A stretch of DNA of 64,000 bases from a bacterium (GCA_024226515.1 JAAELQ010000030.1:1-64000); one strand, 5' to 3'. Numbered from the stretch's first letter, positions 19,404-31,028 are shown. The notes: a model not told the origin generated them from the sequence alone. Made by a program: numbers and translations.

Positions 19404-19852
19404 CAGCCGTCCTCGGTCTGCTGCGCTGTGAGCAGCAGCACCTTCTGCACGCCACCGCGTCGCATCGCGTCGAGCAACTCGTCGACTTTCTCGAAGCGCA
19501 CGGAGCCGTCCGCCTTCAAGATGAACTGGTGCGTCTTGTCGCGGTACGTGATGCGCGAGGCCTCGAGGTAAATGTCCTCGGGCGATTGAACCAGCGTACT
19601 CTGCGTCTCACCGTTGGAGAACTTGTACTGCAGGATCTCCTCGCCCGACATCTCGACCTTCTTGCCCAGCACGACGATCGCGGCGCCCTTCTCGGCCTCT
19701 ACACGGATCTTGCCCAGCGGCAGGTTGACGCTCGTGCGATCCAGCTCGTGCACGGTCGTCACCATGAAGAAGATAATCAGCAAGAAGGCGATGTCCGCCA
19801 TCGAGGCGGTCGGGATGATCGCTTTCTCCTTGGCTGCACGTCTGAAGCGCAT
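19403..19852 (-). CDS. exbD: ExbD/TolR biopolymer transport protein (first copy)
   Basis: A 149-residue ExbD/TolR protein with the membrane helix TASMADIAFLLIIFFMVTTV including the conserved aspartate, and a periplasmic domain. Almost identical to the second copy in the membrane helix but different in the periplasmic part, so the two are old paralogues. It starts 13 bp after exbB. Confidence 0.92.
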   Translation of the reverse strand: MRFRRAAKEKAIIPTASMADIAFLLIIFFMVTTVHELDRTSVNLPLGKIRVEAEKGAAIVVLGKKVEMSGEEILQYKFSNGETQSTLVQSPEDIYLEASRITYRDKTHQFILKADGSVRFEKVDELLDAMRRGGVQKVLLLTAQQTEDG

Positions 19853-19865
19853 GCCCTAGAACCCC

Positions 19866-20558
19866 CTATGCGCCGCTGGAAGCGGCCTTGGACGGCGCCG
19901 CCTTCGCGCCACCCATGCGCTCCATCTCGTCGAACGTCTCGAACAGGATGTTCGAGGCCGTCTCGATCTCACGCGTGTAGGCGGCGACCTTGCTGACGAA
20001 GAAGCTGTAGAACGGCTGCGTGACGAAGGCCACGATCAGACCGTAGGCCGTCGTCAACAGGGCGACCGAGATTCCCTTGGCCACCATGCCCGGGTTGTTC
20101 AGGCCCTGCTCCGCGATGACCTCGAACGACAGGATCATGCCGACGACGGTACCGAGGAAGCCGAGCAGCGGGGCGATGTTGGTCACGGTCGACAGCACCG
20201 TCAGGTACTTCTCGAGGTACGCCACCTCGTGAATCGCCGCGTTCTCCATCGTCTTCTCGATCTCCGCGCGCGGCGAGCCGCCGTCGCGCTTGAGCAAGCC
20301 CAGCTTGATGATCGAGGCCAACGGACCGCGAGCCTCTTCACAAGCCTGCGTCGCACCCTTCATGTTGCCTTTCAGCAGGGAGCCGCGCACCTTGGAGATC
20401 AACTCGTTGATGTTGGTCTTGACCTTCTGGAAGACGATGATCTTGTAGATGATCGCCGTCACCGAGAAGAGGGACAGCACCGAGATCATGTGCATGACCG
20501 CGCCACCCTGCAGGTAATAGCGCAGCAGATCCCCAGGAAGATTCGATAGGTTCTCCAA
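19866..20558 (-). CDS. exbB: MotA/TolQ/ExbB proton channel protein
   Basis: A 230-residue membrane protein with three hydrophobic segments. The family core is LTVLSTVTNIAPLLGFLGTV followed by VGMILSFEVI and LLTTAYGLIVAFVTQPFYSF, forming the channel helices around ExbD. The start is taken as TTG 20558, because GGAGGGG (20565-20571) sits 6 nt upstream; a TTG at 20573 in frame has no such site. First gene of the operon exbB-exbD-exbD-tonB-TPR. Confidence 0.9.
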   Translation of the reverse strand: MENLSNLPGDLLRYYLQGGAVMHMISVLSLFSVTAIIYKIIVFQKVKTNINELISKVRGSLLKGNMKGATQACEEARGPLASIIKLGLLKRDGGSPRAEIEKTMENAAIHEVAYLEKYLTVLSTVTNIAPLLGFLGTVVGMILSFEVIAEQGLNNPGMVAKGISVALLTTAYGLIVAFVTQPFYSFFVSKVAAYTREIETASNILFETFDEMERMGGAKAAPSKAASSGA

Positions 20559-20573
20559 GGCCGTCCCCTCCAA

Positions 20574-20833
20574 ATGGTCAAGCCGTATTCGCGCTCGACA
20601 CCATTGTCACTCCACGTCACAGCGCGGAGCGATTCAAGTTTTGCGGCTGCGAGTTTAGCGTAACGCCCGCGCTCGCGGTCAATCGCGCGCCCTAAACCTA
20701 TACGACACAGTGTATTACGAGGCTATGAACGTGCCCTTGACCGCTTCCGATGGTACGACGGGCCCAAAAAGGTGTCAAGGAAACCGGGGGTCGGTTGCGG
20801 GCCGATCACAGCAGCGGCCGCATCGAATTCCCG
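20574..20833. other. Intergenic region before exbB
   Basis: About 260 bp between the ABC ATPase stop and exbB, both on the minus strand. No gene or RNA was recognised. One candidate promoter (20652-20682) for exbB is listed separately. The rest shows nothing distinct. Confidence 0.5.
20652..20682 (-). promoter_or_regulatory. Candidate exbB promoter
   Basis: On the minus strand TTGACC (20677-20682) is followed after 19 bp by TAAACT (20652-20657). Five and four matches to the sigma-70 consensus respectively, but the spacer is two bases longer than ideal. It would give a leader of about 85 nt. Confidence 0.3.
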
Positions 20834-21529
20834 TCAACCGGCGGAGGCCGTGGCGCTGGTGCGCTCGTCGGAGACGATCTTCCCGTCCTTCAGCCGAACG
20901 ATCCGGGCGGACCGCTCGGCGAGGAATTCCTCGTGCGTCACCAGGACGATCGTGTTGCCGTCCCCGTGCAGGCGATCCAGCAACCCCATGATCTCGTCCC
21001 CGGTCCTGGAGTCCAGGTTTCCGGTCGGCTCGTCGGCCAGGATGATCGACGGGTCGTTGACCAGGGCCCGGGCCACGGCGACGCGCTGGCGCTGGCCGCC
21101 GGACATCTCGTTCGGCTTGTGGTGCATGCGGTCACCGAGACCCACGGCCTGTAAGGCCTTCTCGGCCCGATCCCGCCGCTCTTTCTTGGTCAGCCCCGAG
21201 TAGACCAGCGGCAATTCGACGTTCTGCATCGCGTCGGTGCGCGGCAACAGGTTGAACGTCTGGAAGATGAAACCGATCTCGCGGTTGCGGATCTCGGCCA
21301 GCTCGTCGTCTTCCATGCTGGCCACCTCGTGGGTGTTGAGCTGGTACGAACCGCCGCTGGGCGAATCGAGGCAGCCGACGATGTTCATCAGCGTCGACTT
21401 GCCCGAGCCCGAGGGGCCCATGACGGCCACGTAGTCGCCCTTGTCGATCTTCAGCGACACGCCGTCCAGGGCGCGGACCTTCTCCGCGCCCATGTCGTAG
21501 ACCTTCTCGATGTTGTTGAGGTCGATCAT
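20834..21529 (-). CDS. ABC transporter ATPase, MacB/LolD type
   Basis: A 231-residue ATP-binding subunit. Walker [10 protein letters not shown] (about residues 38-46), Q-loop [12 protein letters not shown], signature [15 protein letters not shown], Walker [13 protein letters not shown] and H-loop VTHEE are all intact. The TGNLDS and TFNLL details place it in the MacB/LolD/FtsE-like group that drives type VII ABC permeases for export or lipoprotein/antibiotic extrusion. It lies 60 bp downstream of a TolC homologue on the same strand; the membrane fusion protein and permease it needs are not in this stretch. Confidence 0.92.
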   Translation of the reverse strand: MIDLNNIEKVYDMGAEKVRALDGVSLKIDKGDYVAVMGPSGSGKSTLMNIVGCLDSPSGGSYQLNTHEVASMEDDELAEIRNREIGFIFQTFNLLPRTDAMQNVELPLVYSGLTKKERRDRAEKALQAVGLGDRMHHKPNEMSGGQRQRVAVARALVNDPSIILADEPTGNLDSRTGDEIMGLLDRLHGDGNTIVLVTHEEFLAERSARIVRLKDGKIVSDERTSATASAG

Positions 21530-21589
21530 CGTCGCTCCCCTCGCCCCTGTCCTATGTACGTCGGAACGAGGGTTTTCGTTGGGTCGAAT

Positions 21590-23194
21590 CTACTGGCGGC
21601 CAACGGTGAGCCCGCGGGCCTCGAGCAGCGTGCCCTTGGACAGCTCCAGGGCCGACACGGACTTCAGGTAATCGAGCGCCGCCTGGATCTGGCTCAACTC
21701 GGCGTCGGCGAGATCGTTCTGGAACTGGAGCACCTCGAACGAAGTGCTCATTCCGTTGTCGAATTTCTTCTGCTCGGCCTCGAGCTTCTTTTCCTGCAGC
21801 TCGACGTTCTTGCTCGCGGCCTCGATCCGCTGGTGGCCCGATTCGAGGCCTCGGGCCGAGCTGCGCACCTCGACGCGGATGTCCTGCTCGACGCTACGCA
21901 GCGCGACCGCGCTCTTCTGCGTGTTGAGCTGGGCGATCGCGTAGTTTGCCTTCGCGGCGCGGTTGCGGATCGGGTATCTGTAGGTGAGGCCCAGCGTCCA
22001 ATCGTCTCGATCGGATTCGCGGGTCTCGTCGGCCACGGCGAAGGTGGCGGGCGCGAGCTCGCGGATGGTCAGCGTGTCCGCATCGTCCGTGCGGCCGGGG
22101 GTCACCGACGCATTGAAGTCCAGCTGGTGGCGCTTGCCCTTCTTGGCCACGCGCTCGGACAGCTCGTCGTTTGCCAGGCTCTGCCGCGCGTTGACGATCT
22201 CGACCCTTCGCTCGAGAGCGGTCGCGATCGCGTTGTCGAGATCGACCTCGACCTTGCTGAACGACGGCCGGTCGGCCGTCAGGATGGACTGATTCCACTT
22301 CGCGTCGTCCGCCGGCACGGCGAGCAGCTTCAGCAACGCGTCCTCGGAGTCCTCGAGTTCGGTCTCGCGGACGATGACGAGCTCCACGTTCGTGGCGACA
22401 CCGGCCTCGGCCTCGGTGATCTCGATCGGCGCCAGCGTGCCGACCTCGACCTTCTTGCGGTTCAGGTCGAGCAGGTCCTCGGCGCGCGTCAGCGCGAGGC
22501 GCGAGATCCTCAGCGCCTCTCGCGCGGCCAGCAGATCCCAGTACGCATCCTCGACCGCCTTGATCGTGTTCATCGCAGTCAGCCGGAGATCCTCGTACGA
22601 GCTCGTCAGCGCGTTCTGCGCAAGCAGCACGTCGATCCGGTTGACCTCGGCGCCGAAGCCCTTCAACAGCGGCATCGTGTACTCGAGACTGAAGTAGTTC
22701 TGCTCCGTCGCCGAGTCCGCACTCGTCAGGAACGTCGTGGATCCGTCGATACCGAGCTGACTCTGGTCGTCGTCCGAGTAGTTGTACTGGATCTTGTAGC
22801 TGCCACCGAAGTTCATCAGGTTCTCGAAGAACAGGTTGGCGTTCAGATCCTCCAGGTCGAACGAGGATTCCGGGAACTCGGTAGAAAGCGTAGGTGGCGG
22901 AGGCAGGGGATCGATACGATCCACCCGGCTATCACCGGAGGAGTCCACTTCCGTGTAGTTCGCGCCGGATCCGAGGACCGAATCGAACGGCGCCTCGCTG
23001 ACGCCGATCTGCAGCTCGGCGATCGCCGGGTTGTTCCGGGCGGAAACGAGGTCCAGGTTGTTGGCCAGCGCCGTTCGCAGGCACTCGTCCAACGACAGGC
23101 TCACCGAATCCCCGTCCTGGCCCAGCGCGGCCGGAGCGGACAGCAGGCTGATCAGCGCGACAAACAACAGAACCGAACCTGGTCGCCTTGGCAT
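21590..23194 (-). CDS. TolC-family outer membrane efflux protein
   Basis: A 534-residue exported protein with a signal peptide (about residues 1-25) and the two-fold helical TolC/OEP layout: SLDECLRTALANNLDLVSAR after the signal peptide, long coiled-coil segments (for example QEKKLEAEQKKFDNGMSTSF near the C-terminus) and YRYPIRNRAAKANYAIAQL in the second half. It forms the outer-membrane exit duct for tripartite efflux. The ATG at 23194 follows GGAG. The ABC ATPase downstream is probably its energy partner; an adaptor protein is not encoded beside it. Confidence 0.88.
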   Translation of the reverse strand: MPRRPGSVLLFVALISLLSAPAALGQDGDSVSLSLDECLRTALANNLDLVSARNNPAIAELQIGVSEAPFDSVLGSGANYTEVDSSGDSRVDRIDPLPPPPTLSTEFPESSFDLEDLNANLFFENLMNFGGSYKIQYNYSDDDQSQLGIDGSTTFLTSADSATEQNYFSLEYTMPLLKGFGAEVNRIDVLLAQNALTSSYEDLRLTAMNTIKAVEDAYWDLLAAREALRISRLALTRAEDLLDLNRKKVEVGTLAPIEITEAEAGVATNVELVIVRETELEDSEDALLKLLAVPADDAKWNQSILTADRPSFSKVEVDLDNAIATALERRVEIVNARQSLANDELSERVAKKGKRHQLDFNASVTPGRTDDADTLTIRELAPATFAVADETRESDRDDWTLGLTYRYPIRNRAAKANYAIAQLNTQKSAVALRSVEQDIRVEVRSSARGLESGHQRIEAASKNVELQEKKLEAEQKKFDNGMSTSFEVLQFQNDLADAELSQIQAALDYLKSVSALELSKGTLLEARGLTVGRQ

Positions 23195-23312
23195 GCTCGA
23201 TCTCCTCAGAGGGTCCCCACGCGGCGGGCGTCGCCCCGCCCCGGACGTCTTTCTCTGACGACGCAGGAGCCCGATAGTTCGCCAATACTACGCACGGCGC
23301 GCCTCGATGGTT

Positions 23313-24302
23313 TCACCCGTGCCGGGGTTCGACGAGGCGGCAAGCCACTTTATGCCTGCCCTGGACCGGAATCAACCGTGGAGCGTCTCGCGAGCATTCT
23401 TCTTCCGCCACGGGGCAGCGCGGGTGGAACGGGCACCCCGGCGGAGGCTCGGTCGGCGAGGGCGGCTCTCCGGCCAGCGCGGGGGCGGGCTCGCTCCCCG
23501 GGTCCAGCGTCGGCGTCGACGCCAGGAGGGCCCTCGTGTAGGGGTGTTTCGGGTCGTCGTAGACCTCGCGGGCCGGCCCCTCCTCGACGATCTGCCCGAG
23601 ATACATCACCGCCACACGGTCGCAGATGTGCTCGACCAGGCGCAGGTCGTGGGCGATGAACAGGTAGGCCAGCCCGAGGCGCTCCTGCAGGTCCATCATC
23701 AGATTGATGATCTGGGCCTGCACCGGAGGATCCAGCGCCGAGACCGGCTCGTCGGCCACGATGAAGCGCGGCGAGCAGGCGATGGCGCGGGCGATGCCGA
23801 TGCGCTGGCGCTGCCCGCCGGAGAACTCGTGCGGGAAGCGTGAGGCGACCGACGGGTCGAGGCCGACCTGCTCCAGCAGCTCCGCGACCTTCTCGCCGCG
23901 CTCCTGCCGGCTCGACACCAGCCTGTGCACGGTCAGCGGCTCGCCGATCGTCGTGCCCACGCGCATCCGCGGATTCAGCGAGCCGTAGGGATCCTGGAAG
24001 ATGATCTGGAACTCGCGGCGCAGGCGGCGCAGCTCGCTCGAGCTCTGCTGCAGCAGGTCGTGACCGTCGAAGCGGATCGTCCCGGCATCGGGCTCGATCA
24101 GGCGGATGATCATGCGCCCCAGGGTCGACTTGCCCGAGCCGGACTCGCCGACCAGGCCCAGCGTCTCGCCGGGGCGGATGTCCAGATCGACTCCTGCCAC
24201 CGCGTGCACCGGCGGACCGGCGGAGCCCCAGAACGCGCCGCGCGAGGCGAATGCCTTGCGCAGCCCGCGCACCTCGACGAGAGGCCGGGAGTCGTCCTTC
24301 AC
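23313..24302 (-). CDS. Oligopeptide/dipeptide ABC transporter ATPase, OppF type
   Basis: A 329-residue ATPase: Walker [10 protein letters not shown], signature [15 protein letters not shown], Walker [13 protein letters not shown]. The C-terminal oligo/dipeptide extension is present (about residues 240-329) with the cysteine-rich [18 protein letters not shown] motif that binds an iron-sulfur cluster in this family. It starts at GTG 24302, overlapping the oppD stop (GTGA). It pairs with the OppD-type ATPase; no permease or binding protein gene is adjacent. Confidence 0.9.
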   Translation of the reverse strand: MKDDSRPLVEVRGLRKAFASRGAFWGSAGPPVHAVAGVDLDIRPGETLGLVGESGSGKSTLGRMIIRLIEPDAGTIRFDGHDLLQQSSSELRRLRREFQIIFQDPYGSLNPRMRVGTTIGEPLTVHRLVSSRQERGEKVAELLEQVGLDPSVASRFPHEFSGGQRQRIGIARAIACSPRFIVADEPVSALDPPVQAQIINLMMDLQERLGLAYLFIAHDLRLVEHICDRVAVMYLGQIVEEGPAREVYDDPKHPYTRALLASTPTLDPGSEPAPALAGEPPSPTEPPPGCPFHPRCPVAEEECSRDAPRLIPVQGRHKVACRLVEPRHG

Positions 24303-25279
24303 GGCGCCTCCTCCCCGAAGAGAAAGCAGGCCACCTCACGATCGCCGCCGGGAGCGGTGACCGGCGGCTCGGCGGCGTCGCAGGGCGCGAAACGTTTTGG
24401 ACAGCGCGGATGAAAGCGACACCCGGGCGGCGGCGAGGCCGGATCGGGCACGCCACCCGGCAGCGTCGGCAACCTGCGCCCCGCGGCACGCGCGCCGGGG
24501 CGTCCCGGCATCGACTCCAGCAGCCCGCGCGTGTAGGGATGCCTCGGATCCTCGAACAGCGCCGCGACCGGGGCCGTCTCGACGATGCGGCCGGCGTACA
24601 TCACGCCGACGCGGTCGGCGTTCTCGGCGACCACGCCCAGGTCGTGCGTGATCAGCAGGATCGTCAGCTCCAGCTCCTGCTTCAGCCGGCGCAGCAGCGC
24701 CAGGATCTGTGCCTGGATCGTCACGTCGAGCGCGGTGGTCGGTTCGTCGGCGATCAGCAGCGCCGGCGAGGCCGACAATGCGATCGCCAGCATCACGCGC
24801 TGCCGCATGCCGCCGGACAGCTCGTGCGGGTAGGCGCGCGCCTGGCGCTCGGGGTCCGACAGGGCGACCACGCCGAGCAGCCGCACCGCCTCTTGCCAGG
24901 CCTCCTTGCGGCCCATGCCCCGATGGATGCGCAGCGCCTCGGAGACCTGCGACCCGATGCGCATCACCGGGTTGAGCGCGGCCGAGGCCTCCTGGAACAC
25001 CATGCCGATGCGGCCGCCGCGCACGCCGCGCATCGCCTTCTCGTCGAGCTGCATCAGGTCGCGGCCCTCGAACAGCAGGCGTCCTCCGGCGATCCGGCCG
25101 GGCTCGACCAGCCGCAACAGCGACAATGCGGTGGCACTCTTGCCGCACCCCGACTCGCCCACCAGCGCGTACGTCTCACCGCGGCGTAGCCCGAACGACA
25201 CGCCGTCCACGGCGCGAACCGGCGTGTCGAACGGCGGGAAGTGGACCTCGAGATCCTCGACTTGCAGCAGTGAGTCCAT
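24299..25279 (-). CDS. Oligopeptide/dipeptide ABC transporter ATPase, OppD type
   Basis: A 326-residue ATPase beginning [14 protein letters not shown]: Walker [11 protein letters not shown], signature [15 protein letters not shown], Walker [13 protein letters not shown], and the OppD/DppD C-terminal extension with [18 protein letters not shown]. The start is ATG 25279; the open frame upstream runs into the divergent fabI and is not coding. With OppF it forms the heterodimeric ATPase of a peptide importer whose permease and binding protein must be elsewhere. Confidence 0.9.
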   Translation of the reverse strand: MDSLLQVEDLEVHFPPFDTPVRAVDGVSFGLRRGETYALVGESGCGKSATALSLLRLVEPGRIAGGRLLFEGRDLMQLDEKAMRGVRGGRIGMVFQEASAALNPVMRIGSQVSEALRIHRGMGRKEAWQEAVRLLGVVALSDPERQARAYPHELSGGMRQRVMLAIALSASPALLIADEPTTALDVTIQAQILALLRRLKQELELTILLITHDLGVVAENADRVGVMYAGRIVETAPVAALFEDPRHPYTRGLLESMPGRPGARAAGRRLPTLPGGVPDPASPPPGCRFHPRCPKRFAPCDAAEPPVTAPGGDREVACFLFGEEAP

Positions 25280-25364
25280 GCGGGGCTGCGATTCTACCCC
25301 GCTACCGGGCGGATTGACATGCCGCCCGCCAGGGGCGACCCTACGCCTCGAAGGAGAATCTGCG

Positions 25365-26141
25365 GTGCGCAAGATCGATCTGCGAGGAAAACACGCGTTG
25401 GTGCTCGGCGTGGCCAACCAGCGTTCGCTGGCCTGGGCCATCGGCGACGCCCTCGGCGAGGCCGGGTGCAAGCTGGCCTTCACCTACCAGGGCGAGCGGC
25501 TGCAGAAGAACGTCAACAAGCTGGCGCAGAAGTACCCCGGCTCGCCCGTGATGGCCTGCGACGTAACGAGCGAGGAGCAAGTCGACGGAGTCTTCGCCCG
25601 CGTCGAGAAGGACTTCAAGAAGCTCGACATCCTCGTGCACTCGATCGCCTTCGCCCGGCAGGAGGACCTGAAGGGCGACTACCGCGACACGACGCTCGAG
25701 GGCTGGCGCACGGCGCTCGAGATCAGCGCGTTCTCGCTGGTCCATCTGACCAACCGCGCGGTGGAGCTGATGCCGCGGGAGGGCGGCTCGATCCTCGCCT
25801 TGACCTACCTGGCCAGCCAGAAGGTCGTCCCCAACTACAACGTCATGGGCAGCGCCAAGGCCGCGCTGGAGCACGCCGTGCGACAGCTCGCCGCCGAGCT
25901 GGGCCCGGAGAAGATCCGCGTCAACGCGATCTCCGCCGGCCCGGTCCCGACCCTCTCCGCCCGCGGCATCTCCGGCTTCACCGGCATGGCGTCGCACCAC
26001 GCCAAGGCCGCGCCGCTCGGCCGCAACGTCAGCCCTCAGGAAGTCGGCGACGCGGGGCTCTTCCTCTGCAGCCCGATGGCCTCCGGCATCACCGGCGAGA
26101 TCCTCTTCGTCGACGCCGGCTACAACATCATGGGCGTGTAG
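25365..26141 (+). CDS. fabI: Enoyl-ACP reductase FabI
   Basis: A 258-residue SDR-fold enoyl-[acyl-carrier-protein] reductase, the last step of each fatty-acid elongation cycle. The cofactor loop is GVANQRSLAWAIGDALGEAG. The active site matches FabI: Y148 (in ALTYLASQ), Y158 and K165 (YNVMGSAK), giving the Tyr-X6-Lys spacing. The start is GTG 25365 with AAGGAG upstream; length agrees with E. coli FabI (262). The upstream part of the long open frame overlaps oppD and is a shadow. Convergent with tsaD, 6 bp between stops. Confidence 0.95.
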   Translation: MRKIDLRGKHALVLGVANQRSLAWAIGDALGEAGCKLAFTYQGERLQKNVNKLAQKYPGSPVMACDVTSEEQVDGVFARVEKDFKKLDILVHSIAFARQEDLKGDYRDTTLEGWRTALEISAFSLVHLTNRAVELMPREGGSILALTYLASQKVVPNYNVMGSAKAALEHAVRQLAAELGPEKIRVNAISAGPVPTLSARGISGFTGMASHHAKAAPLGRNVSPQEVGDAGLFLCSPMASGITGEILFVDAGYNIMGV

Positions 26142-26147
26142 CGGGGC

Positions 26148-27170
26148 TCAGAGTTTCATCGCGGCGTCGGCGTTGAGGTCGAGGCCGGCGTGCGCACCGC
26201 GGTCGAGGTGCAAGAACCCGGCGGCGGCGATCATCGCGGCGTTGTCCGTCGTGTACCTCGGCGCCGGGATGTACAGCGACAGGTCCTCGCGGGAGACGGC
26301 CTCCTCGAACGCGGCGCGCAGCGCGCCGTTGCAGGCGACCCCGCCGGTGACGAGGACGCTGCGCACCGACTCGCGGCGGCTGATGCGCAGCGTGCGCTTG
26401 ACCAGCACGCGGATCACCGACTTCTGGAACGAGGCCGCGAGATCCCGGGCGCGCTGCGGGACCTCACCGTCGGCGCCCGCGTCGACGAGGCCCTCATCTT
26501 GAACCAGGCGGCGGACGGCGCTCTTGAGGCCGCTGAACGAGAAGTCGAGCGAGCCGTCCTTCATCTGCGCCTGCGGCAGCTCGAACGCGTTCGCGTCGGC
26601 GCCGCGCGAGATGCGCTCGATGACCGGTCCGCCGGGGTAACCCAGGCCCAGTAGCTTCGCGACCTTGTCGAACGCTTCCCCCGCCGCGTCGTCGCGCGTC
26701 TTGGCCAGGGTGCGGTAGACGCCCTCCTCGGGACACAGGTAGAGCGCCGTGTGGCCGCCCGAGACGACGAGGGCAAGCGCCGGATACTCGATCTGCGGCT
26801 GCTCGATGAACGCCGAGCGCACGTGACCTTCCAGGTGGTTGACCGCCAGCAGCGGCAGCCGGCGGCTCCAGGCGATCGCCTTGGCGGCCGAGATGCCGAC
26901 GAGCAGGCAGCCGATCAGGCCGGGCCCGGACGTCACCGCGACCGCGTCGATCGAGTCGAACGTGCAGCCCGCGTCGTCGAGCGCGCGACGGACGACGGGC
27001 GAGATGGCCTCGACGTGGTGCCGCGCCGCGATCTCGGGGACGACGCCGCCGTAGGCGCGGTGCACCTCGATCTGCGATGCGATCACGCTGGACAGCACCT
27101 CGGTGCGGTCGTCGACGATCGCGGCGGCCGTCTCGTCGCAGGAGGTCTCGATCCCCAGGATCCTGGCCAC
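26148..27170 (-). CDS. tsaD: tRNA threonylcarbamoyladenosine transferase TsaD
   Basis: A 340-residue ASKHA-fold protein that transfers threonylcarbamoyl to A37 of ANN-decoding tRNAs. It carries LGIETSCDETAAAIV at the N-terminus, the metal-binding HLEGH motif (H112, H116), SGGHTALYL and VTGGVACNGALR. Start at GTG 27170 with GGAGG 4 nt upstream. It lies 10 bp after mtnA and is probably co-transcribed with it. Confidence 0.96.
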   Translation of the reverse strand: MARILGIETSCDETAAAIVDDRTEVLSSVIASQIEVHRAYGGVVPEIAARHHVEAISPVVRRALDDAGCTFDSIDAVAVTSGPGLIGCLLVGISAAKAIAWSRRLPLLAVNHLEGHVRSAFIEQPQIEYPALALVVSGGHTALYLCPEEGVYRTLAKTRDDAAGEAFDKVAKLLGLGYPGGPVIERISRGADANAFELPQAQMKDGSLDFSFSGLKSAVRRLVQDEGLVDAGADGEVPQRARDLAASFQKSVIRVLVKRTLRISRRESVRSVLVTGGVACNGALRAAFEEAVSREDLSLYIPAPRYTTDNAAMIAAAGFLHLDRGAHAGLDLNADAAMKL

Positions 27171-27180
27171 GACGCCTCCG

Positions 27181-28239
27181 TCACCCGCCGTCGCGCATGC
27201 GCGCCAGCGAATCCTGAAACGGCGGCCGCGCGATGCCGCGCTCCGTGACGATCGCCTTCACGTAGCGCGCGGGGGTCACGTCGAACGCGATGTTGCGCAC
27301 ACCGATGCCCGGAGGCGCCACCCGCGTGCCGAACAGCTCGGTGACCTCCGTCGGGTCGCGCTCCTCGATCGGGATCAGGTCGCCGTCGGGGCAGTCGAAG
27401 TCGATCGTCGACATCGGCGCGGCGACGTAGAACGGGACGTCGTTCTCGCGCGCCAGCACGGCGACGCTGTACGTGCCGATCTTGTTCGCCACGTCCCCGT
27501 TGGCCGCGATGCGATCCGAGCCGACGACGACGAGCTGGACCTCGCCGGCGCGCATCAGGCTGCCGGCCATGCTGTCGGTGATCAGCGTCGTGTCGATGCC
27601 GTCCTTCTGTAGCTCCCACGCGGTCAGGCGGGCGCCCTGCAGAAAGGGGCGCGTCTCGTCGGCCAGCACGCGGATCTTCTTGTTTGCCTCGACGGCCCCG
27701 CGGATCACGCCGAGCGCGGTCCCGTAACCCGCCGTCGCCAGCCCGCCGGCGTTGCAATGGGTCAGGATCGTCGCCTCGCCCGGCACCAGCCCCGCGCCGA
27801 AGCGGCCCATCGCGCGACACGCCGCCAGGTCCTCGTCGTGGATGCGGCGCGCGTCCCGCTCGAGTCGCTCGACGACTCCCGCGTTGTCCAGTCCCGCGGC
27901 CCGCGCGGCGTCGGCCACGCCCAGCATGCGGTCCAGCGCCCAGCCCAGGTTGACCGCCGTGGGCCGCGACGCGCGCAACACCTCGGCGTCCTGCCGCAAA
28001 CGCGCATCGAACTCCGCCGGATCGAGCGCGACTTTCTGGTCGGCACCCAGCGCCAGCCCGAACGCGGCCGAGATGCCGATGGCCGGCGCACCGCGAACGA
28101 CCATGTCGCGGATCGCCGTCGCGACCTCCGCCGGGCTGTTCAGATCGAGGTACGTCTCTTCCAGCGGCAAGCGGCGCTGATCGATCATGCGCACGCCGTC
28201 GGCGGTGCGCGCCACGGTGCGGAATGTCCCGTCAATCAC
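27181..28239 (-). CDS. mtnA: S-methyl-5-thioribose-1-phosphate isomerase
   Basis: A 352-residue aIF2B-fold isomerase of the methionine salvage pathway, converting methylthioribose 1-phosphate to methylthioribulose 1-phosphate. Signatures: [38 protein letters not shown] (catalytic cysteine), [17 protein letters not shown], and [20 protein letters not shown] (catalytic aspartate). Start at GTG 28239. It is divergent from the mutase gene with only 32 bp between starts. No other methionine-salvage gene is in the window. Confidence 0.95.
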   Translation of the reverse strand: MIDGTFRTVARTADGVRMIDQRRLPLEETYLDLNSPAEVATAIRDMVVRGAPAIGISAAFGLALGADQKVALDPAEFDARLRQDAEVLRASRPTAVNLGWALDRMLGVADAARAAGLDNAGVVERLERDARRIHDEDLAACRAMGRFGAGLVPGEATILTHCNAGGLATAGYGTALGVIRGAVEANKKIRVLADETRPFLQGARLTAWELQKDGIDTTLITDSMAGSLMRAGEVQLVVVGSDRIAANGDVANKIGTYSVAVLARENDVPFYVAAPMSTIDFDCPDGDLIPIEERDPTEVTELFGTRVAPPGIGVRNIAFDVTPARYVKAIVTERGIARPPFQDSLARMRDGG

Positions 28240-28271
28240 GGCGAATCCCTTGTGCTAGGCTGGCCAGCGCC

Positions 28272-29936
<1,665 letters not shown>

Positions 29937-29997
29937 GAGCCTGCCCGGGGCCGAGCGACGCACTATACTGGCCGAATCAGCGAGTTAAGGAGCTTTC

Positions 29998-31002
29998 ATG
30001 CGTCAGTCCACGAAACCGTCCTGCTTCCCGCCGGCACGCTGCCGCGGCGCCGCTGCGATCGCGTGCGCGCTGCTGCTGCTCGCGGGGGCCGAGGCGGCGG
30101 CCGGAAAGTACCGCTACGGCGGCAGCTACGCGGCCGGAGGTGACGAAGAGCCCGGGTTCTTCCTCGACGTCGAGGGTTTCATGGCCAACGTCCGCAACGC
30201 GGACAACGTCGTGGCCACGTCGGACTCGGTCGACATCTCCCCGATCATCCCGGTGTGGGACGACGAGTTCGCCGGCCGGCTGCGCTTCGGCTACGGCTGG
30301 GCCGGCGGCAGCAAGCTGTTCCTGAGTCTCTGGGGTTTCAGCAGCGAGGTCACGGGCGCCGGGGCCGAGCCGATCTTCCTGGCGATCGGCCCGCCGGTCA
30401 GCGGCGTGGGCGACCAGGGAACGTCGTTCGACATCACGACGGAGATCACCGCCCGGACGATCGACCTGGGGTGGGGCAAGTCGGCCCCGCTGGCCGAGAC
30501 GTTCCGGCTGGAGTGGTCGGTCAGCCTGCGTCACGCCAGCTACGAAGAGACGATGCAGGGTCGGTACGGCGGCGTCGGCCCCTCGGCAGAGACGTTCCTG
30601 GCGGACAAGGAGAACGAGGGGGACATGCTCGGCGCGCGTGCCGCGGTGACCGGTCACTACGACCTGAACGAGACGATCTCGTTCCGCGCCGGCCTGGGGG
30701 TCTCGTTTCTCGACGGCGAGATCTCGGCGCACTCGATGCTGATGCGGCCGGCCAGCACCGGACCCGCGAGCTTCAGCTCGATCACCGACGACAGCCGCTC
30801 GGGGTCGATTCGCGATTTCGCCGTCGAGGCGCGCTTCCGCATCACGAACGGGCTGCACGCGTCGATCGGCTGGGAGCAATCCCAGTGGGACGGCATCGCC
30901 GTGGATCGGGTACGCAACTTCCCGGACACCAGCGCGCCGCTGGGCGACCGCGACGGCGTCGTCTTCTCCGGCTACAAGATCGGCCTCCACGCCCGGTTTT
31001 GA
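29998..31002 (+). CDS. Putative outer-membrane beta-barrel protein
   Basis: A 334-residue protein with an N-terminal signal peptide (about residues 14-37, AAIACALLLLAGAEAAAG). The rest is alternating hydrophobic/polar strand-like sequence with aromatic girdles (RLRFGYGWAGGSKLFLSLWG, RLEWSVSLRHASYEE, YDLNETISFRAGLGVSFLDG) and ends in an aromatic-terminated strand (YKIGLHARF), the C-terminal phenylalanine of many outer-membrane barrels. A -10-like TATACT lies at 29964-29969 and AAGGAG at 29987-29992 precedes the ATG. I do not recognise the specific family. Confidence 0.7.
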   Translation: MRQSTKPSCFPPARCRGAAAIACALLLLAGAEAAAGKYRYGGSYAAGGDEEPGFFLDVEGFMANVRNADNVVATSDSVDISPIIPVWDDEFAGRLRFGYGWAGGSKLFLSLWGFSSEVTGAGAEPIFLAIGPPVSGVGDQGTSFDITTEITARTIDLGWGKSAPLAETFRLEWSVSLRHASYEETMQGRYGGVGPSAETFLADKENEGDMLGARAAVTGHYDLNETISFRAGLGVSFLDGEISAHSMLMRPASTGPASFSSITDDSRSGSIRDFAVEARFRITNGLHASIGWEQSQWDGIAVDRVRNFPDTSAPLGDRDGVVFSGYKIGLHARF

Positions 31003-31028
31003 CGTGCGCGGGACACTCGGCAGTCAAC

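Noticed and set aside
25314-25347. fabI promoter based on a perfect TTGACA at 25314-25319
   Set aside because: No acceptable -10 hexamer occurs 16-18 bp downstream on the plus strand.
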